6,156 nucleotides of DNA from Anaeroplasmataceae bacterium (GTDB taxonomy: Bacteria > Bacillota_I > Bacilli_A > Acholeplasmatales > Anaeroplasmataceae). The stretch's first letter is position 1. Each line of letters begins with the position of its first letter. Of the stretch, positions 1 to 5,250 are shown piece after piece. The notes below the pieces were generated by a model. That model did no database searches. It had not been told where the DNA came from and saw nothing but the letters and a program-made list of their open reading frames with translations. Where the stretch lies: the NCBI GenBank assembly GCA_029050385.1, contig JAIDMV010000317.1, forward strand, positions 1 through 6,156. The letters run 5' to 3'. Made by a program: the position numbers and the translations under genes.

Positions 1-608
1 GAGGAGTATATAGTGAACAATTCAAAGAATATTCCCCAGAAGAAATAATTTCTCATTCCTTTTTCATGGAACAACCAAATCTCTTTTATGAATTCTATGG
101 AAGCAAAATGGTTTTTCCTAATGCCAAACCCAATTTAGCACATCTGTATTTTGCAAAATTGCCAAATGTTTCAGCTGTGGTAACACAAAACATTGATGGA
201 CTACATCAGGAAGCAGGAAGCAAAATCGTATATGAGCTTCATGGAAGTGTTTTGAGAAACTATTGTATGAAATGCCACAAATTCTATGATGTAAAAGATA
301 TTGATGTCCACAAGCCTTCCTATTGTAGTTGTGGAGGAATGATTAAACCAGATGTGGTTTTGTATGAAGAACCATTAGATAGCAAGGTAGTCTATCCAGC
401 CATAGATGCGATTGCAGAAGCTGATACAATGATTGTAGTTGGGACATCTTTAGTGGTATATCCTGCTGCATCCTACTTGCAGTTTTTTAGAGGCAAGCAT
501 TTAATTTTGATCAATAAGTCGACAACCTCCTATGATTCTAAGGCTGAATTGGTATTTAATGAAGATGTAATAGAAGTTGTGAAAAAGCTAGAAGAAAAAA
601 GGGATTGA
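1..608 (+). CDS. Sirtuin, NAD-dependent protein deacylase (5'-truncated by window edge)
   Basis: Sirtuins remove acyl groups from protein lysines in the cytoplasm, using NAD+ and releasing nicotinamide and O-acyl-ADP-ribose. The frame is open from base 3 and stops with TGA at 606-608, giving 201 visible codons. The first ATG, at base 66, lies inside the conserved fold (preceded by YSPEEIISHSFF), so it is not the start. The real start and the NAD-binding GAGxS and PDFR motifs, roughly 40 residues, lie to the left. Counting from base 3, visible motifs are TQNIDGLH (61-68), catalytic His80 in YELHG, a zinc site of Cys88-x2-Cys91 and Cys108-x-Cys110, GTSLVVYPA (147-155) and INKS (170-173). Overall it resembles the class U sirtuins typified by Thermotoga Sir2. 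A terminator follows 35 nt after the stop. The family is certain; the acyl preference cannot be read from this part. Confidence 0.95.
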   Translation, partial: GVYSEQFKEYSPEEIISHSFFMEQPNLFYEFYGSKMVFPNAKPNLAHLYFAKLPNVSAVVTQNIDGLHQEAGSKIVYELHGSVLRNYCMKCHKFYDVKDIDVHKPSYCSCGGMIKPDVVLYEEPLDSKVVYPAIDAIAEADTMIVVGTSLVVYPAASYLQFFRGKHLILINKSTTSYDSKAELVFNEDVIEVVKKLEEKRD

Positions 609-642
609 ATGCAACTCTTCTAAAACTTATAAACATAAAAAG

Positions 643-683
643 GACTGTTAGAAACTTTTAGTTTTTAACAGTCTCTTTTTTTT
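643..683 (+). terminator. Rho-independent terminator of the sirtuin gene
   Basis: The arms 643-655 and 661-673 form a 13-bp stem (GACTGTTAGAAAC against GTTTTTAACAGTC, one G-U pair) around a 5-nt loop, followed by eight T at 676-683. It lies 35 nt after the sirtuin stop and isolates that gene from the next promoter. Its stem-loop core is nearly the same as that of the terminator at 1458-1510. Confidence 0.9.
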
Positions 684-690
684 ACAAGAG

Positions 691-719
691 ATTCTTCCTA
701 TGTTGATATAGGAATGAAT
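691..719. repeat. Small inverted repeat between terminator and promoter
   Basis: The arms 691-701 (ATTCTTCCTAT) and 708-719 (ATAGGAATGAAT) pair through 11 positions with a single one-base bulge around the 6-nt spacer GTTGAT. There is no T run after it on the plus strand, so it is not a canonical plus-strand terminator. It directly abuts the TPP-riboswitch-like stretch at 721-743. Its function is unknown and it may be incidental in AT-rich DNA. Confidence 0.45.
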
Positions 720-720
720 A

Positions 721-743
721 TCCCTTCGCTAGAATTACTCCTC
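721..743 (-). other. Orphan fragment resembling the 3' half of a TPP riboswitch
   Basis: Read on the minus strand, the stretch contains GTAATTCTAGCGAAGGGA, which resembles the conserved 3' part of the THI-box aptamer (roughly AUAAUnCyAGCGuAGGGA). The matching 5' half (a GGGGUGC-like P1/P2 strand and a clear CUGAGA) is not visible at higher coordinates; only a CTTAGA occurs nearby. No thiamine gene follows in the minus direction, where the antisense of the sirtuin gene begins. If the resemblance is real, this is a decayed remnant, not a working riboswitch. The call rests on a motif recalled from memory over a short stretch. Confidence 0.3.
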
Positions 744-793
744 GCAGAGTCTAAGCCTGTAACATTTTCCTTTTAAATTTTTTCAACAAAATA

Positions 794-812
794 TGTAAAT
801 AAAACTTGACAC
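794..812. promoter_or_regulatory. Operator copy 1, overlapping the -35 box
   Basis: The site reads TGTAAATAAAACTTGACAC. Its outer six-base arms TGTAAA and TTGACA form an imperfect palindrome with a 6-bp spacer, one base off the perfect TGTAAA-N6-TTTACA of copy 2. The right arm is itself the TTGACA -35 hexamer, so a bound protein would block RNA polymerase. The likely ligand, by inference from position, is the XRE-type protein encoded at 1236-1442. Confidence 0.65.
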
Positions 813-834
813 ATTGTTTTTTATGAAATATAAT
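806..834 (+). promoter_or_regulatory. Consensus sigma-A-type promoter of the membrane protein/XRE cassette
   Basis: The -35 box TTGACA (806-811) and -10 box TATAAT (829-834) are both perfect and separated by 17 bp. Transcription should start near 841, giving a leader of about 45 nt. Operator copies 1 and 2 flank and overlap the promoter, which argues for a strong promoter normally held down by a repressor. Confidence 0.9.
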
Positions 835-839
835 GAAGG

Positions 840-858
840 TGTAAATAAAACTTTACAC
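840..858. promoter_or_regulatory. Operator copy 2, at the transcription start
   Basis: The site reads TGTAAATAAAACTTTACAC, identical to copy 1 in 18 of 19 positions and placed 46 bp downstream in the same orientation. Its arms TGTAAA and TTTACA are a perfect inverted repeat with a 6-bp spacer, as expected for a dimeric helix-turn-helix protein. It begins 6 bp after the -10 box and so covers the predicted start site. Confidence 0.7.
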
Positions 859-884
859 TATAGAATTTTAAAAGGAGTAAAACT

Positions 885-1217
885 ATGAACAAAGAAGAGA
901 TTTTGGAAAAGGCAAAAAAGAAACATCCTGTCGGGGAAATGGAAGAAAAGAAAATTAGCAAATCCATTTGGATTGCTTTAATTGTAACAATAGTTATGGC
1001 AGTGGCACTTTTAATAGCAGAGGGCTGTCTTGGCCATTTTTCCGCTATATTTGCAATTGCTGCTATTTGTTTTACATGGGCAAGTGTATTTTATTTTTGT
1101 CAGTATTTTGTTGCCAAAAGACCTTGGCAAGTGCTTATTGGAGCTGTACTTGAGGGGCTTGGGGGAATAACAATGATTATACTCTATATTTTATTAAATT
1201 TAGGAATGCTCTTTTAA
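885..1217 (+). CDS. Small three-helix membrane protein of unknown function (DUF6442-like)
   Basis: This 110-residue protein has a charged cytoplasmic-looking N-terminus (residues 1-26, rich in Lys and Glu) followed by three hydrophobic segments at about 27-47, 53-75 and 83-108. It has no signal peptidase site and no recognisable catalytic motif. The opening MNKEEILEKAKKK and the gene pairing recall small membrane proteins of the DUF6442 type found beside XRE regulators in Firmicutes; that family name is from memory and unverified. The start is well supported by AAGGAG at 872-877, 7 nt before the ATG. It is the first gene of a two-gene unit, 18 nt before the regulator gene, behind a promoter with paired operators. 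Its function is unknown; it may sense or respond to a membrane condition together with the regulator. Confidence 0.85.
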   Translation: MNKEEILEKAKKKHPVGEMEEKKISKSIWIALIVTIVMAVALLIAEGCLGHFSAIFAIAAICFTWASVFYFCQYFVAKRPWQVLIGAVLEGLGGITMIILYILLNLGMLF

Positions 1218-1235
1218 AAGCTTGGATGATTTGAT

Positions 1236-1442
1236 ATGCGCGAAAAATTAAAACTTCAAAATAATCTAAAAGAAACTAGAATATCTCATGGCTATTCACA
1301 GGAAAAGCTTGCAGAACTGGTTGGCACTACACGCCAAACCATAATTGCAATAGAAAAGCAAATCTTTAACCCTACCGCAAAACTTGCGTTGTTATTATGT
1401 ATTGCGCTGGAGTGTAAATTTGAAGATTTGTTTTATTTCTAG
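1236..1442 (+). CDS. XRE/Cro-CI family helix-turn-helix transcriptional regulator
   Basis: This 68-residue protein is essentially a single HTH_3 DNA-binding domain without a sensor domain. It has LKETRISHGYSQEKLAELVG (11-30) for the first helices and TRQTIIAIEKQIFNPT (32-47) for the recognition helix and the following turn. The ending LECKFEDLFYF is typical of the short regulators of this kind that accompany small membrane proteins. An in-frame TGA at 1227-1229 leaves the ATG at 1236 as the only sensible nearby start; the SD is weak (GGATG, 1224-1228, 7 nt spacing), so translation may be lower than that of the gene before. It shares the promoter at 806-834 and probably represses it by binding the two TGTAAA-N6-TTTACA elements (inference). 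A terminator follows directly. Confidence 0.93.
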   Translation: MREKLKLQNNLKETRISHGYSQEKLAELVGTTRQTIIAIEKQIFNPTAKLALLLCIALECKFEDLFYF

Positions 1443-1457
1443 AAATTTGTAAGGTAA

Positions 1458-1510
1458 AGAAAAAGGGTTGTTAGAAACTTTTTTAGTTTCTCAACAGCCC
1501 TTTTTCTTTT
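1458..1510. terminator. Bidirectional terminator between convergent genes
   Basis: The arms 1465-1479 and 1485-1500 pair as GGGTTGTTAGAAACT against AGTTTCTCAACAGCCC, with one G-U pair and a one-base bulge around a T5 loop. An A run precedes the stem (1460-1464) and a T run follows it (1501-1510), so the hairpin can end transcription on both strands. It closes the XRE gene on the plus strand (stop at 1440-1442) and the SH3/C39 gene on the minus strand (stop at 1510-1512). Confidence 0.9.
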
Positions 1511-2469
1511 TACTTATAGTAGGCGATTTTGTAGAAGTAAGGATAGTTTGCCATAACTTCACTTAACTTTGCTTTTGTAGAAGCTGGATCATTAACGATG
1601 AAGCTACTTGCTGAAAGTGAGTTAGTTCCAGTGAAACCTACAACTAAAACCCAATGTTGTCCACCATTTGCTGTCTTTAAACCAATCAAAACAGGTTGAT
1701 TATTTTTTAGCTTAATATAGATTGTGGTTAAGTAGTCACTAGCAGTTGAAGTAGTATAGTTGCTTGGCCAGTATAGTGAGCCATCTGCGGTATAGCTTGA
1801 ACTATTTCTTATAGTTGCTGGAGTTTTTTCAAGTCCTGTACGATAGCTTTCACTCATAGCCATACATGTGGTTAAGCAACCAATTTCTCTAATGGTTTGT
1901 CCTCTTGAACCAAGAGTTAGATTTGCCCATCTAGAATCATATTGTTTATAACTTACCACGGATAAGGAAACAGCACTATAGGTAGTGTTACTAACCAAAT
2001 ATGAATTGGATACGTATCCTATTTTATTTCCTTCAAATAATACCTTGGAAAAAGCTCCACTGTTGGCTAATACAATAACGTAATCATTATGTTTAACCTT
2101 TTCAAATTGTGTATAAGAAGTGGAAGGACCAGTACGAACGTTTAGATTTGAACCATCCCCTGTATCTACTCGTTTGACGTTGCTAGATAGAATGGTAACA
2201 TAGTCCTTATGTACATAGCCATAAGTGTTTTCTAAATATTCTACATAATAAAAGTTTCCTTTTTCACTTAGGATTGTAAGATAAGAATTATCTTTAACCT
2301 TTCCTATTATAGTAGATGAAGTCGAGTTACTTGCTCGAACATTAAGATTTGTTCCATTTGTTTCTACAATACCTGCCCTACTAGATGCGGTAGCAGCATT
2401 AGCCTTTGGGAATATATTTAGACTAAATAAAGCTATCAGCGCTCCTAGAAATATAAGTATTTTTTTCAT
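1510..2469 (-). CDS. Secreted protein with two SH3b repeats and a C39-like cysteine peptidase domain
   Basis: This is a predicted extracellular protein of 319 residues. A signal peptide covers 1-25 (MKK, a hydrophobic core, then an ANA cleavage site). Two bacterial SH3 repeats follow at about 33-94 and 98-159, each with the LNVR signature (NLNVRAS, NLNVRTGPSTS) and a GYV ending; such domains usually bind cell wall. The C-terminal domain (about 172-319) matches the Peptidase_C39_2 layout: Gln176 in YKQYDSRW, candidate nucleophile Cys198 in EIGCLTTC, His272 in GGQHWVLVVGF and Asn293-Asp294 in VNDPAS. The substrate, a peptide or cell-wall peptide, is unknown. A start 7 codons upstream (2490) is possible, but the ATG at 2469 is preferred because GGAGGT (2477-2482) lies 7 nt before it and the signal peptide then begins with MKK. 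It lies downstream of the esterase gene on the same strand, with a hairpin between. Confidence 0.88.
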   Translation of the reverse strand: MKKILIFLGALIALFSLNIFPKANAATASSRAGIVETNGTNLNVRASNSTSSTIIGKVKDNSYLTILSEKGNFYYVEYLENTYGYVHKDYVTILSSNVKRVDTGDGSNLNVRTGPSTSYTQFEKVKHNDYVIVLANSGAFSKVLFEGNKIGYVSNSYLVSNTTYSAVSLSVVSYKQYDSRWANLTLGSRGQTIREIGCLTTCMAMSESYRTGLEKTPATIRNSSSYTADGSLYWPSNYTTSTASDYLTTIYIKLKNNQPVLIGLKTANGGQHWVLVVGFTGTNSLSASSFIVNDPASTKAKLSEVMANYPYFYKIAYYK

Positions 2470-2476
2470 TATATCT

Positions 2477-2482
2477 ACCTCC
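2477..2482 (-). promoter_or_regulatory. Ribosome binding site fixing the start of the SH3/C39 gene
   Basis: The minus strand reads GGAGGT here, 7 nt before the ATG at 2469. It would lie inside the coding sequence if the upstream ATG at 2490 were used, so it favours the shorter 319-residue product. Confidence 0.8.
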
Positions 2483-2490
2483 ACTACCAT

Positions 2491-2522
2491 TATAAAGAAA
2501 ATACCAACCCCTTGGGCTGGTA
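2491..2522 (-). terminator. Probable terminator of the esterase gene (minus strand)
   Basis: On the minus strand TACCAGCCC (2522-2514) pairs with GGGTTGGTA (2510-2502) across a 3-nt loop, a 9-bp stem with one G-U pair, followed by the T-rich TTTTCTTT. The G-U position is an unpaired A/C on the plus strand, which supports minus-strand function. It lies 14 nt after the esterase stop, suggesting that the SH3/C39 gene is at least partly transcribed separately. Confidence 0.7.
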
Positions 2523-2536
2523 ATATTTAGCAGTGG

Positions 2537-3196
2537 TTATAAAACGAGATAGGACAATGCGTCTGAGATTTTCAATTTCCAAGCGACTTCGCTATGCTCT
2601 TTATTATCATCCATATGAATAATGGCATTCGGAAAAATTTCTTTTAAAAGTTCTGTATTTTTTGAGCAGGTACCATTTTCTTCCGCTTTTCCTGAATAAA
2701 TGTAGCATAAGTTATTCTCTGGTATGGATAAAGCTTTTACGGCATCCAGATTTACAACAGGTGATAGAAGAATCATGCCTTTGAAAATATCACTTTGATT
2801 TAAAGCAATAGCTGTATAGCATGCTTTTGAACATCCAAAAGAATAAATGTAGTTATTCATACGATATCTTCCTGATAAATAAGGATGAATTGCTGAAACA
2901 ATAAAATCAGCTAATGTCTTTGATTCATATTCCTCATCTCTTCGTTCAGGGTTACTTGCAGCTGCAATTCCTACATAGATAGCTTCTTTTCCTTCAAAGG
3001 ATAAATCTTCAATAATATGATCTAAGCCTAAAGATACCCCTCTATAAGAATCCTCATCCTTATATAGATTTTGACCATCTAAAAAATAGATTACAGGATA
3101 ATATCTTGAGGTATTATTATACTCCTTTGGTAAGGCTATGGATATTCGAATGGCACGATTTAAGGGAAAACAGTTTATTTTGAATCCTTCTAGCAT
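2537..3196 (-). CDS. Putative alpha/beta-hydrolase, esterase D/enterochelin-esterase-like
   Basis: This 219-residue protein has no signal peptide and is probably a cytoplasmic serine esterase; the substrate is unknown. PVIYFLDGQNLY (34-45) is the typical early strand and oxyanion region of the PF00756 esterase family. The nucleophile elbow is YSFGCSKACYTA, with Ser123 in G-C-S-K-A, so the usual last Gly of GxSxG is Ala. His201 in KEHSEVAW matches the catalytic His motif (usually HNEAAW). The place where many members have an acidic residue (YLDxGxxE) reads YIYSGKAEE, leaving Glu172/Glu173 or a Ser-His dyad, as described for IroE. The protein is somewhat short for the family. AGGTGA at 3203-3208 supports the start at 3196. 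It is divergent from htpG and precedes the SH3/C39 gene. Fold assignment is good; activity is less sure. Confidence 0.8.
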   Translation of the reverse strand: MLEGFKINCFPLNRAIRISIALPKEYNNTSRYYPVIYFLDGQNLYKDEDSYRGVSLGLDHIIEDLSFEGKEAIYVGIAAASNPERRDEEYESKTLADFIVSAIHPYLSGRYRMNNYIYSFGCSKACYTAIALNQSDIFKGMILLSPVVNLDAVKALSIPENNLCYIYSGKAEENGTCSKNTELLKEIFPNAIIHMDDNKEHSEVAWKLKISDALSYLVL

Positions 3197-3214
3197 AAAA
3201 CATCACCTACTACC

Positions 3215-3242
3215 ATTATACTTTATTTTTCGCGTTTTTAAA
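3215..3242 (-). promoter_or_regulatory. Possible promoter of the esterase gene
   Basis: On the minus strand a perfect TATAAT (3220-3215) is preceded, with a 16-bp spacer, by a weak -35 TTTAAA (3242-3237). The predicted start is near 3208, leaving a leader of only about 12 nt with the SD at its very 5' end. The -10 core plus six following bases (TATAATGGTAGT) recurs before the SH3/C39 gene. Confidence 0.5.
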
Positions 3243-3255
3243 GAAAATAAAAATA

Positions 3256-3284
3256 TTTGGCAAACAGCTATTGACAGTGCCAAA
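3256..3284. promoter_or_regulatory. Inverted repeat over the htpG -35 region, possible operator
   Basis: TTTGGCA (3256-3262) and TGCCAAA (3278-3284) are perfect 7-bp inverted arms separated by 15 bp, and the -35 hexamer of htpG (3271-3276) lies inside the spacer. It is neither the CIRCE element (TTAGCACTC-N9-GAGTGCTAA) nor a CtsR heptad repeat. Position and symmetry suggest a regulator binding site, but the ligand is unknown. Confidence 0.45.
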
Positions 3285-3299
3285 ATATAAGTATATAAT
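3271..3299 (+). promoter_or_regulatory. Consensus sigma-A-type promoter of htpG
   Basis: TTGACA (3271-3276) and TATAAT (3294-3299) are perfect hexamers with a 17-bp spacer. Transcription should start near 3306, giving a leader of about 25 nt that carries the SD GGAGG (3319-3323). A vegetative promoter of this strength implies substantial basal htpG expression unless it is repressed. Confidence 0.9.
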
Positions 3300-3330
3300 T
3301 AGGTATGTAATTTGAAACGGAGGACAATAT

Positions 3331-5223
3331 ATGAAAGAAAAAATGGAGTTTAAGACAGAAACTAAACGTTTGTTAGATATGATGATTAATTCTATCTATA
3401 CGCATAAAGAAATTTTTTTAAGAGAGTTAATCTCTAACGCAAGTGACGCAATTGATAAGAGACATTATTTGTCTTTAACGGATTCTACTAAAGCTGCTGA
3501 TGCCTATGAAATTTTAGTAGAAGCAGATAAAGAAACGCGTACTTTAACCATTACAGATAATGGTATTGGTATGACAAAGGCTGATTTGGTTGACCATTTA
3601 GGAACAATTGCAAAATCAGGAAGTAAAGAATTTTTGGAAAAGATTGCTAATGAAAAGACTCCTGATGTAGATATTATTGGTCAGTTTGGTGTTGGATTTT
3701 ATTCTGCATTTATGGTGGCAAAGGAAATAACAGTTTATACAAAATCTGTAGAGGATGGTACAGCCCATGTATTTACTTCCCTAGGACTGGATTCTTATGA
3801 TATTGATGAATGTGATAAGAAGGACTTTGGTACGCAGATTGTCATTTCTTTAAGAGAAAATACGGAAGATATTAATTATGATGAATATTTGGATGAATAT
3901 CAGATTAAGGAATTAATTAAAAAGTATTCTGATTATGTGAGATATCCTATCAAAACCTGGGTTACGAAGTATGATGAGAAGAAGGATGACAAGGACGAGG
4001 AAGAGCATACACATCTAGAACTTGAAACCATCAACTCTATGCTTCCAATCTGGAAAAAAAATAAGAGTGAAGTAACAGATGAAGAATTAAATAATTTTTA
4101 TAAGTCTAAGTTTATGGACTATCAGGATCCTATCACAACCATTCATGTAAATGTAGAAGGAATGCTTACCTATAATGCTTTGTTATTTATTCCTAAGAAG
4201 CCAATTTATGATTTTAATGATCGTAATGAAAGAGGTCTTCAGTTATACACAAAGGGTGTATTCATTCTAGATAAATGTAAGGATTTAATTCCAGAATATT
4301 TGCGTTTTGTAAAAGGCTTAGTAGATTCAGCAGACCTTCCTTTAAATATTTCTCGTGAAATGCTACAAGAGGATCGTTCTATTAAGAAGATTGCTACAAA
4401 TGTGGAAAAGAAGATTCTTGCAGAGCTTGGTCGTATGCTTAAAAATGATCGTGAAAAATATGAGGAATTTTTCAATGATTATGGTGTGAATCTAAAATTT
4501 GGTTTATATGAGGAATATGGTGCTAAAAAGGATTCTTTAAAAGATTTAATCATTCTTTCAAGTTTAAATCAGGAAAAACGCATTTCCTTTGCTGAATATA
4601 AAGAGGCTATGATAGAAGGTCAAAAGGATATCTATTATGCGGTAGGCAAAGATAAGGATGCAGTCTTGAAGCTTCCACAAATGGATTTAATTAAGAATAA
4701 AGGCTATGATGTTTTAATCTTAACAGATGATGTAGATGAATTTATGCTACAGGTATTAGCTGAATATGATGGAGTAAAATTTAAATCTATTAATCAAGGA
4801 GATTTAGATTTGATTGACGAAGAAGAAGCTAAAAAGATTGATGACTTGAAGGAAGAAAAGAAGGATATCTTAGAAGATATTAAAAAAGCTTTACCAGAGT
4901 GTAAGGATGTCATCTTCTCTAAGCGTCTAGTTGAAGCACCATGCTGTTTGTCAGCAGCAGAAGGTCTATCCTTTGAAATGGAGCGTGTTTTACAGGCCCA
5001 GCATCAAGGTCATGGAATGAAGGCAGAGCGTATCTTAGAAATCAATCCTAATCATGCTGTATTTAAGGCTATGGAAACTGCATATGAAAAAGATAAGGAA
5101 AGCTTATCTAAATATGCTAAGCTTCTTTACACACAAGCTTTATTAATGGAAGGTATTCTTCCAACAGACCCTCAGGAATTTTCTAATAGTTTATGTGAAC
5201 TCATGGTAAATTCAATTAAGTAA
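3331..5223 (+). CDS. htpG: Hsp90-family molecular chaperone HtpG
   Basis: HtpG is the bacterial Hsp90, a cytoplasmic homodimeric ATPase that remodels client proteins. At 630 residues this copy is full length (about 625 is usual). The N-terminal GHKL ATPase domain (about 1-210) carries the ATP-site motif ELISNASDAIDK with catalytic Glu32 and Mg-binding Asn36, DNGIGM (76-81), the lid segment GTIAKSGSKEF (91-101) and the glycine motif GQFGVGFYSAF (117-127). A short charged linker (about 214-228, rich in Lys, Asp and Glu) leads to the middle domain (about 230-500), which has the conserved NISREMLQ with Arg342. The C-terminal dimerisation domain covers about 510-630. GGAGG at 3319-3323, 7 nt before the ATG, supports the start. 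All key residues are present. Asn codons are almost all AAT (24 of 26). No terminator follows before the pectinesterase gene 27 nt later, so cotranscription is likely. Confidence 0.99.
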   Translation: MKEKMEFKTETKRLLDMMINSIYTHKEIFLRELISNASDAIDKRHYLSLTDSTKAADAYEILVEADKETRTLTITDNGIGMTKADLVDHLGTIAKSGSKEFLEKIANEKTPDVDIIGQFGVGFYSAFMVAKEITVYTKSVEDGTAHVFTSLGLDSYDIDECDKKDFGTQIVISLRENTEDINYDEYLDEYQIKELIKKYSDYVRYPIKTWVTKYDEKKDDKDEEEHTHLELETINSMLPIWKKNKSEVTDEELNNFYKSKFMDYQDPITTIHVNVEGMLTYNALLFIPKKPIYDFNDRNERGLQLYTKGVFILDKCKDLIPEYLRFVKGLVDSADLPLNISREMLQEDRSIKKIATNVEKKILAELGRMLKNDREKYEEFFNDYGVNLKFGLYEEYGAKKDSLKDLIILSSLNQEKRISFAEYKEAMIEGQKDIYYAVGKDKDAVLKLPQMDLIKNKGYDVLILTDDVDEFMLQVLAEYDGVKFKSINQGDLDLIDEEEAKKIDDLKEEKKDILEDIKKALPECKDVIFSKRLVEAPCCLSAAEGLSFEMERVLQAQHQGHGMKAERILEINPNHAVFKAMETAYEKDKESLSKYAKLLYTQALLMEGILPTDPQEFSNSLCELMVNSIK

Positions 5224-5250
5224 AAAGAAGCATATGAAAAGGATATTAAT

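Noticed and set aside
66..608. Complete 180-aa sirtuin starting at the ATG at base 66
   Set aside because: The same frame is open to the left edge and encodes conserved sirtuin sequence before this ATG, while the NAD-binding N-terminus would be missing. The gene is cut by the window.
794..858. GlnR/TnrA boxes (TGTNAN7TNACA)
   Set aside because: The arms look similar, but the element here is 18 bp with an N6 core between 6-bp arms; the GlnR/TnrA box is 17 bp and does not align without a gap.
968..1153. Open frame of 61 codons overlapping the membrane protein gene
   Set aside because: It lies wholly inside the better supported membrane protein frame, has no SD and shows no recognisable domain.
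2470..2490. N-terminal extension MVVEVDI of the SH3/C39 protein from the ATG at 2490
   Set aside because: The SD GGAGGT lies inside this extension, 7 nt before the next ATG, and the extension puts acidic residues before the signal peptide.
3314..3320. GAAAAGG-type positive element downstream of the htpG promoter, as reported for Bacillus subtilis htpG
   Set aside because: The closest match is GAAACGG, with one mismatch, and it overlaps the SD, so its sequence is explained by ribosome binding.
3197..3330. CIRCE or CtsR operator upstream of htpG
   Set aside because: No TTAGCACTC-N9-GAGTGCTAA and no tandem GGTCAAA heptads are present; only the different TTTGGCA inverted repeat was found.
4239..4475. 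Minus-strand open frame of 78 codons inside htpG
   Set aside because: It is antisense to a highly conserved htpG region, lacks its own SD and encodes a Ser/Arg/Phe-rich sequence typical of a shadow frame.
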